Below the pieces are notes generated by a model. It ran no database searches. It had not been told where the DNA came from and saw only the letters and a program-made list of their open reading frames with translations. From JACJXF01 sp964349045 (GTDB lineage: Bacteria; Bacteroidota; Bacteroidia; Bacteroidales; GCA-2748055), in assembly GCA_964349045.1 (NCBI GenBank), contig CAYGFI010000063.1:1-24022 (forward strand): a stretch of DNA of 24,022 bases. The letters are read 5' to 3'. A program made the translations under genes and the position numbers. The number at the start of each line of letters is the position of its first letter. Within the stretch, counting starts at the first letter, position 1. Shown in pieces: positions 14,846 through 23,812 of the stretch.

Positions 14846-16435
14846 TTATTGAACAATAAACTGCACGAAATCTATTTTCATCGTACCTGGTATTAACGAG
14901 TTTATCTCCAGAATATGCTCCTTATAGCTTGTGAATTCAACAGTCCCGACAGTGAAAACTACATATGGATTGCCACTGGTGCCTCCACTGGTCAGACTGA
15001 GGTTCCCCCCCATTTTCTTACCGTCTATCCATATGCGGATTGTAGCGTTATTCGAACCATATGCTTCAAGTTTAAGTTTGACAGTATATTTGCCGGGCAT
15101 AATTTTCGGCATTATGTAACTAAACTTGAAATTATCTTGTATTTCAATATAATCCAGGTTATTCGCTTTATTGCTGCCTGTGGTGCCTTTCACATAAGTT
15201 AAATTTTCAGGCCCGGACCACCAGATGTATTCAAAAAGGTTTAAATCTACAAATTCATAAGTTCCTTCAGTCTTTGAAGATTTATTAATCACCGGATCTT
15301 CCATGAATTGAAACGTTCTGGAAGATCTCGCAGGCTCGAATAGTTCCATAATTTGATCAATCAAATGAATCGGTCCGTTTTTAGTATTTACATTACTTTC
15401 GTTGTAGAATAATCCAATATAATTTATAATCAGGGGTTGGGTTCCCGAGGTAACGACTCCAAAGCTATCTACTCCTGTATTAATCCTTATATCTAAGCCT
15501 GCAGTGATTGAGACAGGATACAATGCATAAGTGTTATAATTGGAGCTCCCGCTAAAATCATCCAAAAAATATCTTCCTTCAAGCAGGTGGTAAGCTGCAA
15601 ATTGGTATAAACCACCGTCCGGGTCATTCAATGCATACCCGGGTGTATGATATTTAGCCACCAGATCTTCAAATGTGAAAATACCGTTCCGGTTAAAGAT
15701 AGAATCATGTTCAGCAAGAACAGTATAACTATTCTTTATAATTTTTCCTGTACTAGAGTATCTGGTTATTCCCATCGTATCTTTCAATCCAGAATATTCA
15801 AAAGCCTGGGCAAGGATAGAATAGCCTTTCATATTATCGAGCCATTCATAACTACTAAAAGAAATGGGTTCAAGTACTTCATCGATCACCTGGATATAAC
15901 CATTTGTAGTTTCAATATCGTAAATAACAAGAGGTGCTGTACTATTGATTTTATAAAATGAAGAATCTCCATCAACTTCAATTCCTACGGTTAGAAAGTC
16001 ACCAGTAGCAGTTGTATCCGGTAAGGCACCAAAAGGGAAATCAGTAGTACGCATAGATCGGTTTACAATATGGTACCGTCCAAGCAGATTAACGAATTCC
16101 TGATCGGCCAACAAAGACTCAAAATTGGAATATTTGTCTTTGTGCAACTCGATATATCTGTCAAATGCAGCATCAGTAGGAAGAAAGAGTGTGTATCCGT
16201 CACCGAATGGATTGTATGCGTTTAAGGTCGCGAATAAATCGGTCTTTTCAACGATTTGCCAATATTTAGAATATTCCTCTTTATTTTTTTCAAGAAAAGT
16301 TGAAACAGAAAGCACATTTTCGTCAAAGAAGCCAATATCTGCTATTTTTTCTTCTTTGCAAGAAGAGGAAGTAAATAGAAGAAATCCTGCGACAAGTAGA
16401 AGTAATATATTTCTAGTCAGTATCATAGCCTGCAT
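14846..16435 (-). CDS. Fasciclin (Fas1) domain lipoprotein B
   Basis: 529 aa from the ATG at 16435 (an ATG three codons later is also possible). The lipobox TSSSC gives Cys26. Fas1 unit one covers about 45-190: GYTLFLPTDAAFDRY (80-94), LLGRYHIVNRSM (117-128), and the closing YIQVIDEVLEP. Fas1 unit two covers about 200-365: a degenerate SYTVLAEHDSIF (236-247), LYQFAAYHLLEGRYF (276-290), and GPIHLIDQIMELF. Residues about 400-529 form a beta-sandwich, with IMPGKYTVKLKLEAYGSNN in the middle and KIDFVQFIVQ at the end, resembling carbohydrate-binding modules. The gene overlaps the end of SusD-1 by 23 bp, so translation is probably coupled. Role inferred: surface adhesion or glycan capture alongside SusCD. 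Confidence 0.87.
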   Translation of the reverse strand: MQAMILTRNILLLLVAGFLLFTSSSCKEEKIADIGFFDENVLSVSTFLEKNKEEYSKYWQIVEKTDLFATLNAYNPFGDGYTLFLPTDAAFDRYIELHKDKYSNFESLLADQEFVNLLGRYHIVNRSMRTTDFPFGALPDTTATGDFLTVGIEVDGDSSFYKINSTAPLVIYDIETTNGYIQVIDEVLEPISFSSYEWLDNMKGYSILAQAFEYSGLKDTMGITRYSSTGKIIKNSYTVLAEHDSIFNRNGIFTFEDLVAKYHTPGYALNDPDGGLYQFAAYHLLEGRYFLDDFSGSSNYNTYALYPVSITAGLDIRINTGVDSFGVVTSGTQPLIINYIGLFYNESNVNTKNGPIHLIDQIMELFEPARSSRTFQFMEDPVINKSSKTEGTYEFVDLNLFEYIWWSGPENLTYVKGTTGSNKANNLDYIEIQDNFKFSYIMPKIMPGKYTVKLKLEAYGSNNATIRIWIDGKKMGGNLSLTSGGTSGNPYVVFTVGTVEFTSYKEHILEINSLIPGTMKIDFVQFIVQ

Positions 16436-17873
16436 AATATGGATTTTGGACCAGGTTGTAATTTCTGTTTAATTCATCTGCTTGAATGGGCAGATACCAT
16501 CCACCTGGATTGGTAAGTTTGATTGAAAGTAATAATCTCTGTGTTGATGGAACATTCTGAATAATGTATTCAATGAGTTTGCCTTTCCTCTGAAAATTAT
16601 TTCTTCTTCCCATCCGCAGGAGGTCAAACCATCTCTTGCCTTCAAATGCAAGTTCATGAGCTCTTTCCTCAAGAATTATATCTTCAAAGGTCTCTGGTGA
16701 GTAAGCAGGTTGAACAGGGAGCATCAGGCGGTTATTCCTAATATCGTTTACAATTGTTAAAGCTTCATCATATCTTTCAATTTGAGAGAGTGCTTCAGCT
16801 TTCATGAGTAAAACGTCCGACATCCTGTAAATGATGAAGTTTCCGCTGGTTGAGGCAGTCCCGGTGCGAAGAGTTCTTCCATCGCCAGCAGCACCTGCAT
16901 ATTTCCAAATTTTAGAATCTGTCATTCTGATTGATCCATCGCCCCGGATAATTTCCTTGGAAATTGCAGGATCAAGAAATTCCAAAGCGGTTTTACTGGC
17001 CAAGTAATTTCTTTGAACATATGTCATAGTATAGGTGTGATTTGATTGTCCCAGGGAAGCATCAAACTGGAATTCAAAAATGCTTTCAAGCGAATTGCCG
17101 GGATAGAAATTTTCAAACCAGTGTGAGCTTGGCAATATAAAAAGATTTTCAGATTCAACGGCTTCAGCAAATGAAATACAATCTTCGTATTCAAAATTCC
17201 AGAGACAGATATCCGCCAGCAGAGCGTTGATGGCAGCTTTTGATGCCCTGCCTTTGTTCTTCTGAAGGGAACCATAATCTTCGGTCACTCCTTGTCTGGC
17301 AACAATCAGGTCTGCTTTGATCTGCGCAAGTACTTTGCTTGCAGGTGAAACAGGCAGAAAAAATTTCGCGTTATCGGATTCTGAGGCCTCAAGAACCAGT
17401 GGAACATCGCGAAAAGTTCTAACGAGGTAAAAATAGGCAAGGCTCCTTAGAAATATTGCTTCAGCTTCAAATCCTTTTCGCTGGTAGTCAGTATAGGTCG
17501 GGTCAATTTGCTGAACTAATGGAGCATATTTGAGTATGCTATTACAAAAATTGATGATTGTATAAAATTTAGACCAGTCAGACAACACATTGTCAGGATA
17601 GATATTCCCATTCATTATATCACGGTAATCGCTGCTGAGATTGGCATCATATGTCACCAGATCGCCTCTTAATTCGCCAAGAATGAATAGTGTTCCGTCC
17701 ATCTGCGCAAAAGCAGAGTATGCTCCCATCAAAGATGTTTGTATGTCCTCTTTCGATTGCCAGTATTCATCTCTTACAAGTCCATCGGGCGGTATCAGAT
17801 TCAGCCATTCTTCGCAGGATGAGGCAAACATCGGAATCAGGAAGAATAAAGTTATTTTTAGTTTTCTATACAT
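16413..17873 (-). CDS. SusD/RagB-family surface glycan-binding lipoprotein (SusD-1)
   Basis: 486 aa from an ATG start. The lipobox FASSC gives Cys20. Family features in order: TSLMGAYSAF (46-55), LFILGELRGDLVTYD (62-76), AIFLRSLAYFYLVRTFRDVP (139-158), IIYRMSDVLLMKAEAL (347-362) and ILEERAHELAFEGKRWFDLLR (400-420). Length is normal for the family. The LGExRxDLV motif is shared with SusD-2. The gene starts 25 bp after SusC-1, with which it forms the importer complex, and its last codons overlap the start of fasciclin protein B. The ligand is unknown. Confidence 0.95.
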   Translation of the reverse strand: MYRKLKITLFFLIPMFASSCEEWLNLIPPDGLVRDEYWQSKEDIQTSLMGAYSAFAQMDGTLFILGELRGDLVTYDANLSSDYRDIMNGNIYPDNVLSDWSKFYTIINFCNSILKYAPLVQQIDPTYTDYQRKGFEAEAIFLRSLAYFYLVRTFRDVPLVLEASESDNAKFFLPVSPASKVLAQIKADLIVARQGVTEDYGSLQKNKGRASKAAINALLADICLWNFEYEDCISFAEAVESENLFILPSSHWFENFYPGNSLESIFEFQFDASLGQSNHTYTMTYVQRNYLASKTALEFLDPAISKEIIRGDGSIRMTDSKIWKYAGAAGDGRTLRTGTASTSGNFIIYRMSDVLLMKAEALSQIERYDEALTIVNDIRNNRLMLPVQPAYSPETFEDIILEERAHELAFEGKRWFDLLRMGRRNNFQRKGKLIEYIIQNVPSTQRLLLSIKLTNPGGWYLPIQADELNRNYNLVQNPYYAGYDTD

Positions 17874-17898
17874 AAAATTTTGTTTAGCTTATAGTCAA

Positions 17899-20800
17899 TT
17901 AGAACCCAAGCGAAATACTAAATACGTATCCTTTTGGTGTAGGTGTTCTGGCGTTGTCTGTTCCATACCAGAAGGGGTCATCTCCCGGGGTTATTTCAGG
18001 ATCCTGCCCGGTGTATTTCGTGAGCGTATAAATTTTCCGCATTGTAAGAGCAAACTCCAAAGAATTTATATTGATACTTGTGCACATTTTCCTGGAAAGT
18101 GCATAACTCAAAGAGACACTATTCAAACGCAGGAAATCTCCATTTTCCACGTACCTGTCTGATCCAAGGTTATTTGCAGGATGTCCCATATATGCGCGGG
18201 GAATCAAATCAGGCTCATCCTGACCTTGTACGCGCCATCTGTGAAGCACTGCTTTACTCTGGTTATTCCTGTCAAGCATACCCTCCGATTGCATCGCTAT
18301 TTCATTCACAATCTGAAATCCTGTCCTGTAGTGAAATTGTGCACTAAACTTGAATTGTTTCCATCTCACGTTGCTACCAAAGCCTCCCATAAAATCAGGG
18401 ACAGAACCTCCAAGTAGGACCACATCCAATAAGTCAATATTTCCGTCATGATTTATATCCTCATATTTTGCATCTCCACCTACAAATGCATACTGATTAT
18501 TATATGTCAGGGGGATTGGATCACCATTTAAATCTTTCAAAACTTGTCCATTGGCATCCAGTGCCACAACAGCTTCATCCGAGGCCCAGACTCCGAGGTA
18601 TCTGAATCCATAAAACGAGCCTATGGCCTGGCCTATATCGGCCCTCCTCGGATATTGGCCATTCCCCAAAGAGGTGGATACTTCATTGTTAAAGTTTTCA
18701 GGGAACTCCAGGAAGCTATTTTTGTTGCTGGCAATGTTAAAATTTACATTCCATAAAAACTTATCTTTTCGAATAATCGCCACCTGAGTATTGAATTCCC
18801 ATCCCTTGTTTTGCAACGAACCTCCGTTATACCATTTCAGGAGGGTATAACCTGAGGATTTGGGAATCTTATAATCTTTCCATAGAATATCTTCTGTTGT
18901 TCTATTATATAACTCTCCTGTCAGGGTGATCCTATCCTTCATGAATCCAAGATCAAGACCTATATTCCAGGAACCCATCGTTTGCCATTTTAGGTTCTCC
19001 AATTGAACTTGTTGCTGGATAATGATGGCATCTTCAATATATTGGTTTGGATTAGCTGTATTGAAAATGGCATGCCGATCATAGGCTGAACCAGGAGGTT
19101 TCCCTGACTGACCCCAGCTGATTCTAAATTTCCCATTTGAAAGGGTGGAGGAGTTTTTGAACAGTTCTTCTTCAGAAAATCTCCAGCCTCCGCTGATGCT
19201 TGGGAAAAGTCCCCAACGTTGATTTGTACCAAACTTGGAACTTCCATCTAATCTGGCAGTCATCGACAATATATAGCGGTTCTTAAACTGATAGTTTGCG
19301 GAACCGAAGAGACCAATTCCTCTGGCCTCGCTAGAACCTGACAAAATATAATTGATTCTGGCATTTGCAGCAGGATCTTCGATGCCTCCTCCAGGACCAT
19401 TGCTGCTGCTAAGACCTGACCATTCTAAATTTGATGATTCAGTTTCCTCCATAAGGGAACTTGAAAATGAATGATTTTTATTCTTTATTCTTGGAATAAA
19501 AAACAGCTGCGTCCTGGAGATCACCCTGGTTGTAGCCTGATTGTTCTCAGTAGCGTAATTAATAAGGTAGTTGAGCCAGTCGGTTCCGATGGCGTCACCT
19601 GGCAGATACTGTTGTACCTTGGCATTTAAATATTGAAAGGAAAGGGTTTGCATGAATCTTAACCATGGAGTGATATTGTAATCGAATACGAAAGAATTTT
19701 CAACCTGGTTCTCATTTAAGTCATTTACACTAAGATTTGCTACTGCAACGGGATTAAAGAAAGTGTTTCCATTTCCCTGGTAACTATAGATTGGAGTAAA
19801 ATATTCCCCTGTTGGGTTACCGTTCACATCATATTCCCAAATACTCATGTTAGGCGCTTTGATATAAGCCATTGAGCGTACATTTCTCCCATTGACCGAG
19901 TAATTATCTTCCTTGTCACTATTTGTATAGTTAAAGTTGACAGAAAACCTGATCTTTCTGGAGAGGTTATAGTCAAGGTTTATCCTCGTAGACAATCTGC
20001 CCAGAGAAGTATTTATCGTAGTTCCCAGGTTATTCTGGTAGTTTACTGATGCAAAGTATTTGGTTTTATCGCCACCACCAGAAACCTTAAAATACTGGTC
20101 GTTTATAAATCCTGTTTGAGAGATCGCACCAACCCAATCTGTGTTTTTATTGTAATTATAAAAATCAGCATAATCCCTGGAATAGGCCAACTCGGAAGGG
20201 ACGACAAAAAGCCCTTGTGCATTGTGCCATTCTTCCAGCTGCATCATGATATATTCATCCCCGTTCAACATAGGAATCGGAGGAGGTTGTGTGTTAACAG
20301 TAAATCTGCTCGTGTACTCAAATCTTGTTTTTCCTCTCGTTCCCCGTTGCGTAGTAATCAATAGAACCCCATCGGCTCCTTTTGACCCCCATACAGCAGT
20401 TGATGCAGCATCTTTTAAAACATCAATGGACAATATATCCTGCGGAGATATATTGACGAGTGTGCCAATGTCTTCCTGGTCTGCCGAACCAAAATCAAAA
20501 GAATTGTCAATCTTTATATCCTGTGGTATGTTATCAACAACAATAAGAGGATTAGAACTACCAAGTGAGCCAAGGCCCCTGATTACGATCTGAGATCCAC
20601 CCCCGGGAGTACCAGAGGATATAATGTCAAGACCGGAAATCTGACCCTGAAGTGCCTCATCTGCAGAAGTAGCCCCCAGGTTCCTTGTTTCAGACATATC
20701 AATTCTCACCTGAGATCCTGTAATGTCTCGCTGTGCGACGCCAGTTATGGCATTAACAGGGCTAGCTTCGGCAGTAATCACAACCTCCTCCATCTGAATT

Positions 20801-21114
20801 GCAGAGGGATGGAGTTTAACATCGATTACATCTCTGGCATCAATGGCTAATTCAGCGCTGGTATATCCTATATAGCTAACTATTATGATATCCAAGGGAT
20901 TTTTAACACGAAGGTTATAGTTTCCGTTTAAATCTGTAATAGTTCCGGCAACGATTCGTCGGTCTTTATCATACTCTGTTACTGTTGCCCCGATAATACG
21001 ACTAAGGTCTTCACTATCTGTGACAGTTCCACGGATAATAGATTGTCCCGATACAACCATTGAAAATAGGAATAAGCAAAAGCTTACAAGTAATTTTATA
21101 TGCAATTTCATCAT
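17899..21114 (-). CDS. SusC/RagA-family TonB-dependent outer-membrane importer (SusC-1)
   Basis: 1071 aa from an ATG (a second ATG follows at once). The signal peptide is about residues 1-24. A carboxypeptidase-like regulatory domain covers 26-103 (IIRGTVTDSEDLSRIIGATV). The TonB-box-like segment IQMEEVVITAEA is at 106-117. The plug shows SQIVIRGLGSLGSSNPLIVVD (174-194) and the SusC signature VNISPQDILSIDVLKDAAST (220-239) then VWGSKGADGVLLITT. The barrel ends in VFSISLGF with a terminal aromatic. It imports oligosaccharides or glycopeptides across the outer membrane using TonB energy, capped by SusD-1. It starts only 3 bp after the four-domain fasciclin gene. It is a much more canonical SusC than SusC-2; the two are clearly different proteins, not a recent duplication. 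Confidence 0.96.
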   Translation of the reverse strand: MMKLHIKLLVSFCLFLFSMVVSGQSIIRGTVTDSEDLSRIIGATVTEYDKDRRIVAGTITDLNGNYNLRVKNPLDIIIVSYIGYTSAELAIDARDVIDVKLHPSAIQMEEVVITAEASPVNAITGVAQRDITGSQVRIDMSETRNLGATSADEALQGQISGLDIISSGTPGGGSQIVIRGLGSLGSSNPLIVVDNIPQDIKIDNSFDFGSADQEDIGTLVNISPQDILSIDVLKDAASTAVWGSKGADGVLLITTQRGTRGKTRFEYTSRFTVNTQPPPIPMLNGDEYIMMQLEEWHNAQGLFVVPSELAYSRDYADFYNYNKNTDWVGAISQTGFINDQYFKVSGGGDKTKYFASVNYQNNLGTTINTSLGRLSTRINLDYNLSRKIRFSVNFNYTNSDKEDNYSVNGRNVRSMAYIKAPNMSIWEYDVNGNPTGEYFTPIYSYQGNGNTFFNPVAVANLSVNDLNENQVENSFVFDYNITPWLRFMQTLSFQYLNAKVQQYLPGDAIGTDWLNYLINYATENNQATTRVISRTQLFFIPRIKNKNHSFSSSLMEETESSNLEWSGLSSSNGPGGGIEDPAANARINYILSGSSEARGIGLFGSANYQFKNRYILSMTARLDGSSKFGTNQRWGLFPSISGGWRFSEEELFKNSSTLSNGKFRISWGQSGKPPGSAYDRHAIFNTANPNQYIEDAIIIQQQVQLENLKWQTMGSWNIGLDLGFMKDRITLTGELYNRTTEDILWKDYKIPKSSGYTLLKWYNGGSLQNKGWEFNTQVAIIRKDKFLWNVNFNIASNKNSFLEFPENFNNEVSTSLGNGQYPRRADIGQAIGSFYGFRYLGVWASDEAVVALDANGQVLKDLNGDPIPLTYNNQYAFVGGDAKYEDINHDGNIDLLDVVLLGGSVPDFMGGFGSNVRWKQFKFSAQFHYRTGFQIVNEIAMQSEGMLDRNNQSKAVLHRWRVQGQDEPDLIPRAYMGHPANNLGSDRYVENGDFLRLNSVSLSYALSRKMCTSININSLEFALTMRKIYTLTKYTGQDPEITPGDDPFWYGTDNARTPTPKGYVFSISLGF

Positions 21115-21117
21115 TCT

Positions 21118-23412
21118 TTATTGTTTGACCAAAACTGTATCAATTTCATGGAGTACACCTGTAATAATATAATCATACTTTGAGGAGGATACTAAGTCTG
21201 TATCAAATGCGATCATTTTATTAGTAGTGGATTCATTTTCATTGATTTCAGTATATAGATTTCCTTCTTTATCAAGAATTCTTATTTTATCAGCACTGGT
21301 TTCTATGTTCAATGTGGAATACTTAGTCAGGAATTGGGTTGATGACTCATCCTCCCGAAGGGTTTCATAGCTTCCATCAGGACTGCTCCCATCTGTCCAA
21401 ATCCTGGCTCCCCGAACAAAATGGTACTTAATGAAATTTTGTAATTCTACTTTAGAAAGGCTATCTGTATTATAGTTAGCAAGCGCGTTAGCTGTTGGAA
21501 TAAAAACGGTATAGGTTTCTCCTTCTGTTAAAAAATGGAATGAGTAGAAAATATTATCAAATAGGTCGGCTTTTACAATCAGGTTATAAAACTCAGGATA
21601 GGAAGTGATCCAGGCATACATCGAAGCAACAGGTGTATTGAACCAGCCACTTACCTCATATGTTTTTCCGTTGTCGGTATTCTCATCAAGAGGCACAGGA
21701 TGGTAAGTGAACACAGAATCGCCATTGTAACCCCATGTGTTTGGTAGTCCCCCTGTTACTGTATTGTCTAAATTGTTTACTACAATAATATTACCTGCCA
21801 GATTTTCAATAAACTCTTTATTGGCAGAACCAGTGGGCTGTTTTATACCGACCTGGTTCAGTATCATTTTAGTCAGCTGGTTGACAGGAATAATTTTATA
21901 AGAAACAGACTGACGGTCCCATGTCCTGAAATTGTAACGATTTTGATCTTTGTTTATCCAATTTAAAATGAGTGAGGTATCCAATAAAAACTGCTCGTCG
22001 GACAGGGCAAAGAATGAATAATCTGCTCCTTCTTCTTTCAATGCAGGAAGTGTTTTTGAATATTCCATGGCATATTGAAAAGTAGAGTAGCCGGGACGAA
22101 GGTATATTGGCCCAGTTATACTTGAAAAGGCACGAGGAACTATTGCCTTGTTAAGCCCAAGGAAACTGCAGTTACTTCCATAATATTTATATACAATATC
22201 TGCCTCATCGACAGTAATGATATCTTTGGCCCCATTCTTGAACCCTTTTTTAATGTTGGTACGGTATACTGGTTTGTCCGTTAAGTGTGCATTAATTATA
22301 ATACGTTTAACCTCAAGTGGCATATTGTCAAAATTAGTCCAATGAGGATAACCGCTGGCACTGGTTACTACTTCATCCAATAATCTCTGAAATGCTTCAT
22401 CAGTGGGTGCCAAAATGCCATTTTGGTACCTGACTGTATATTCAGATTTTGAAGTGTTGGGACCTGTAAGTTCTTCTTGTGGATTAAAAACCAGTTCCGG
22501 ATAGCTGAGGTTAAAAAGTGTATCAAATGATCCGCCGGCCTTTGCTTCAGGTTGAAGATTGGTGGCCAACATATTTGCGGTAAATATAGAGTAAATGTTG
22601 ATCAACTTTCTGAAGGTTTCAAAACTGTATTGGGAATTACTCTCCTGCATAATTTGCTCAGCGTTGAATAATGGATCCGTAACCTGGTCAATTCGATAGA
22701 CAAATCCATTTTCTGCAAATATTTCACCACCTACGATTTTTGCTTTGCCATAATAAATATTCCCGATTTCAAAACTTCTGCCGAAATAGAACTCATAATC
22801 ATCCGTCTGGAGATCATTTACTCCGAAGTAGTCATCAAAGAACAGGGATCCATATTTTCTTGATTTTGAGAAGACTTTCTTGAAATCATCTGATTCCAGC
22901 GAATCAACAACCTGCTCTCTATTGCCGTTAAGTTTAAAGTAATAATTCTTATTTTTATCTTGCTGAAGAGTTTGCCTCTTATATCCCCTTGGTTTATCGT
23001 TATCAGGGTCATTTTTATCGATCCAGCCATAAATGTCAAGGGATTGAAGTTGCTTTAAACTCCAGCCATTTTGCAATATATGTCGTTCTACCAGGTTTTC
23101 AAGGTCCTGGGAAGGTATATTTTCCAATTTGTTGCCATATTCCGGATGTTCGGTGAACCATTGTTCGAAAGCCTCGTTTGTAGGGGCAAGAACTGTATAA
23201 AAACCAGTTACATCAAGAATACTGTCATATCCGGTTAAGTCAATACAAGTTTTAAAATAGCTTAGATCAGGCACGGTGCTTATCTGGGTATATATTTTCC
23301 CTGAAAGCCAATCCGGACGTTGGTATTTTTCCAAATCATAAATATCCTTGCACCCGAATAGAAATATACTTCCTATTAATAACAAAAGAGATATGTTTTT
23401 AGAGATCTTCAT
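21118..23412 (-). CDS. Large fasciclin lipoprotein A with four Fas1-like units
   Basis: 764 aa from an ATG start. The lipobox IFLFGC gives Cys21. Four Fas1-like units can be followed by their H1/H2-type motifs. Unit 1 is at about 40-245 (FYTVLAPTNEAFEQWF 71-86; LVERHILQNGWSL 107-119). Unit 2 is at about 255-430 (NGILAPTDEAFQRLL 331-345; IIINAHLTDKPVYRT 371-385). Unit 3 is at about 438-590, degenerate (YSFFALSDEQFLLD 465-478). Unit 4 is at about 595-760 (TYTVFIPTANALANY 633-647; LQNFIKYHFVRGARI 657-671; closing VLHEID). It is first in the block and so probably first transcribed; its stop is 3 bp before SusC-1. Likely an outer-surface adhesion or binding lipoprotein for the SusCD-1 importer (inference). 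Confidence 0.88.
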   Translation of the reverse strand: MKISKNISLLLLIGSIFLFGCKDIYDLEKYQRPDWLSGKIYTQISTVPDLSYFKTCIDLTGYDSILDVTGFYTVLAPTNEAFEQWFTEHPEYGNKLENIPSQDLENLVERHILQNGWSLKQLQSLDIYGWIDKNDPDNDKPRGYKRQTLQQDKNKNYYFKLNGNREQVVDSLESDDFKKVFSKSRKYGSLFFDDYFGVNDLQTDDYEFYFGRSFEIGNIYYGKAKIVGGEIFAENGFVYRIDQVTDPLFNAEQIMQESNSQYSFETFRKLINIYSIFTANMLATNLQPEAKAGGSFDTLFNLSYPELVFNPQEELTGPNTSKSEYTVRYQNGILAPTDEAFQRLLDEVVTSASGYPHWTNFDNMPLEVKRIIINAHLTDKPVYRTNIKKGFKNGAKDIITVDEADIVYKYYGSNCSFLGLNKAIVPRAFSSITGPIYLRPGYSTFQYAMEYSKTLPALKEEGADYSFFALSDEQFLLDTSLILNWINKDQNRYNFRTWDRQSVSYKIIPVNQLTKMILNQVGIKQPTGSANKEFIENLAGNIIVVNNLDNTVTGGLPNTWGYNGDSVFTYHPVPLDENTDNGKTYEVSGWFNTPVASMYAWITSYPEFYNLIVKADLFDNIFYSFHFLTEGETYTVFIPTANALANYNTDSLSKVELQNFIKYHFVRGARIWTDGSSPDGSYETLREDESSTQFLTKYSTLNIETSADKIRILDKEGNLYTEINENESTTNKMIAFDTDLVSSSKYDYIITGVLHEIDTVLVKQ

Positions 23413-23531
23413 TATTATATTTTGTGATATTTATTCATGTAAATTTAGGTTCTAAGTACCTCCTGGTGTTGCTTGAATCAATCAATTACTTGTTCATTTT
23501 AACTTTTTTTAACTAATTTATTAAGCAATTT

Positions 23532-23638
23532 ATTCGTGAAACTCAAATTTCAAAAACGCAGTGAATTGAAATTTGTAAGTTGAACGAATCCCGATAGCGA
23601 AACTTGTCCCGTACCGTAGGTTGGGAGCGTATCGGGAT
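23532..23638. repeat. Two abutting inverted repeats
   Basis: The first has arms 23532-23551 and 23568-23589, imperfect, pairing ATTCGT and CAAATTTC with GAAATTTG and ACGAAT around a 16-nt loop. The second starts on its last bases: ATCCCGATA at 23588-23596 pairs perfectly with TATCGGGAT at 23630-23638. A third small one, ACCTCG/CGAGGT, follows at 23693-23716. Together they resemble a dispersed structured element (REP- or MITE-like) or a structured leader for the operon. Confidence 0.5.
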
Positions 23639-23750
23639 AAATGAGTTTAATACTCCCCTGTTTACAGCCATAGAAATAAAGTTTTTTTTGAAACCTCGAA
23701 AGCTCTGCTGCGAGGTAGTTCATTTGACAAAAAATTATTTAAATTATTGA

Positions 23751-23784
23751 AAATGAGGGCCGACCAACAGGCCAACCCTCATTT
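23751..23784 (-). terminator. Hairpin terminator after the type IX-secreted gene
   Basis: Arms AAATGAGGGCC (23751-23761) and GGCC-AA-CCCTCATTT (23770-23784) pair with a two-base bulge and an 8-base loop. Read on the minus strand it lies 28 bp after the stop at 23813 and is followed by an AT-rich, T-containing tail. It separates that gene from the fasciclin/SusCD block. Confidence 0.75.
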
Positions 23785-23812
23785 ATCTTTACTATTGTAT
23801 TTCAGTTATGAA

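Larger units (their letters stand above)
23413..23812. other. Intergenic region upstream of the fasciclin/SusCD block
   Basis: 400 bp without a gene. It must contain the promoter for the eight-gene block, but I could not identify a convincing Bacteroidota -33/-7 pair; TAAATTTA at 23440-23447 is a weak -7 candidate without a matching -33. It holds three inverted repeats (23532-23589, 23588-23638, 23693-23716) and a terminator hairpin (23751-23784). Confidence 0.6.

Noticed and set aside
17641..18162. 173-codon plus-strand open frame opposite SusC-1/SusD-1
   Set aside because: It is antisense across the end of SusC-1 and the start of SusD-1, both unmistakable family members, and has no domain signature of its own.
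23440..23447. TAAATTTA as the -7 element of the eight-gene block
   Set aside because: No TTG-type -33 element is found at the expected spacing on the minus strand.
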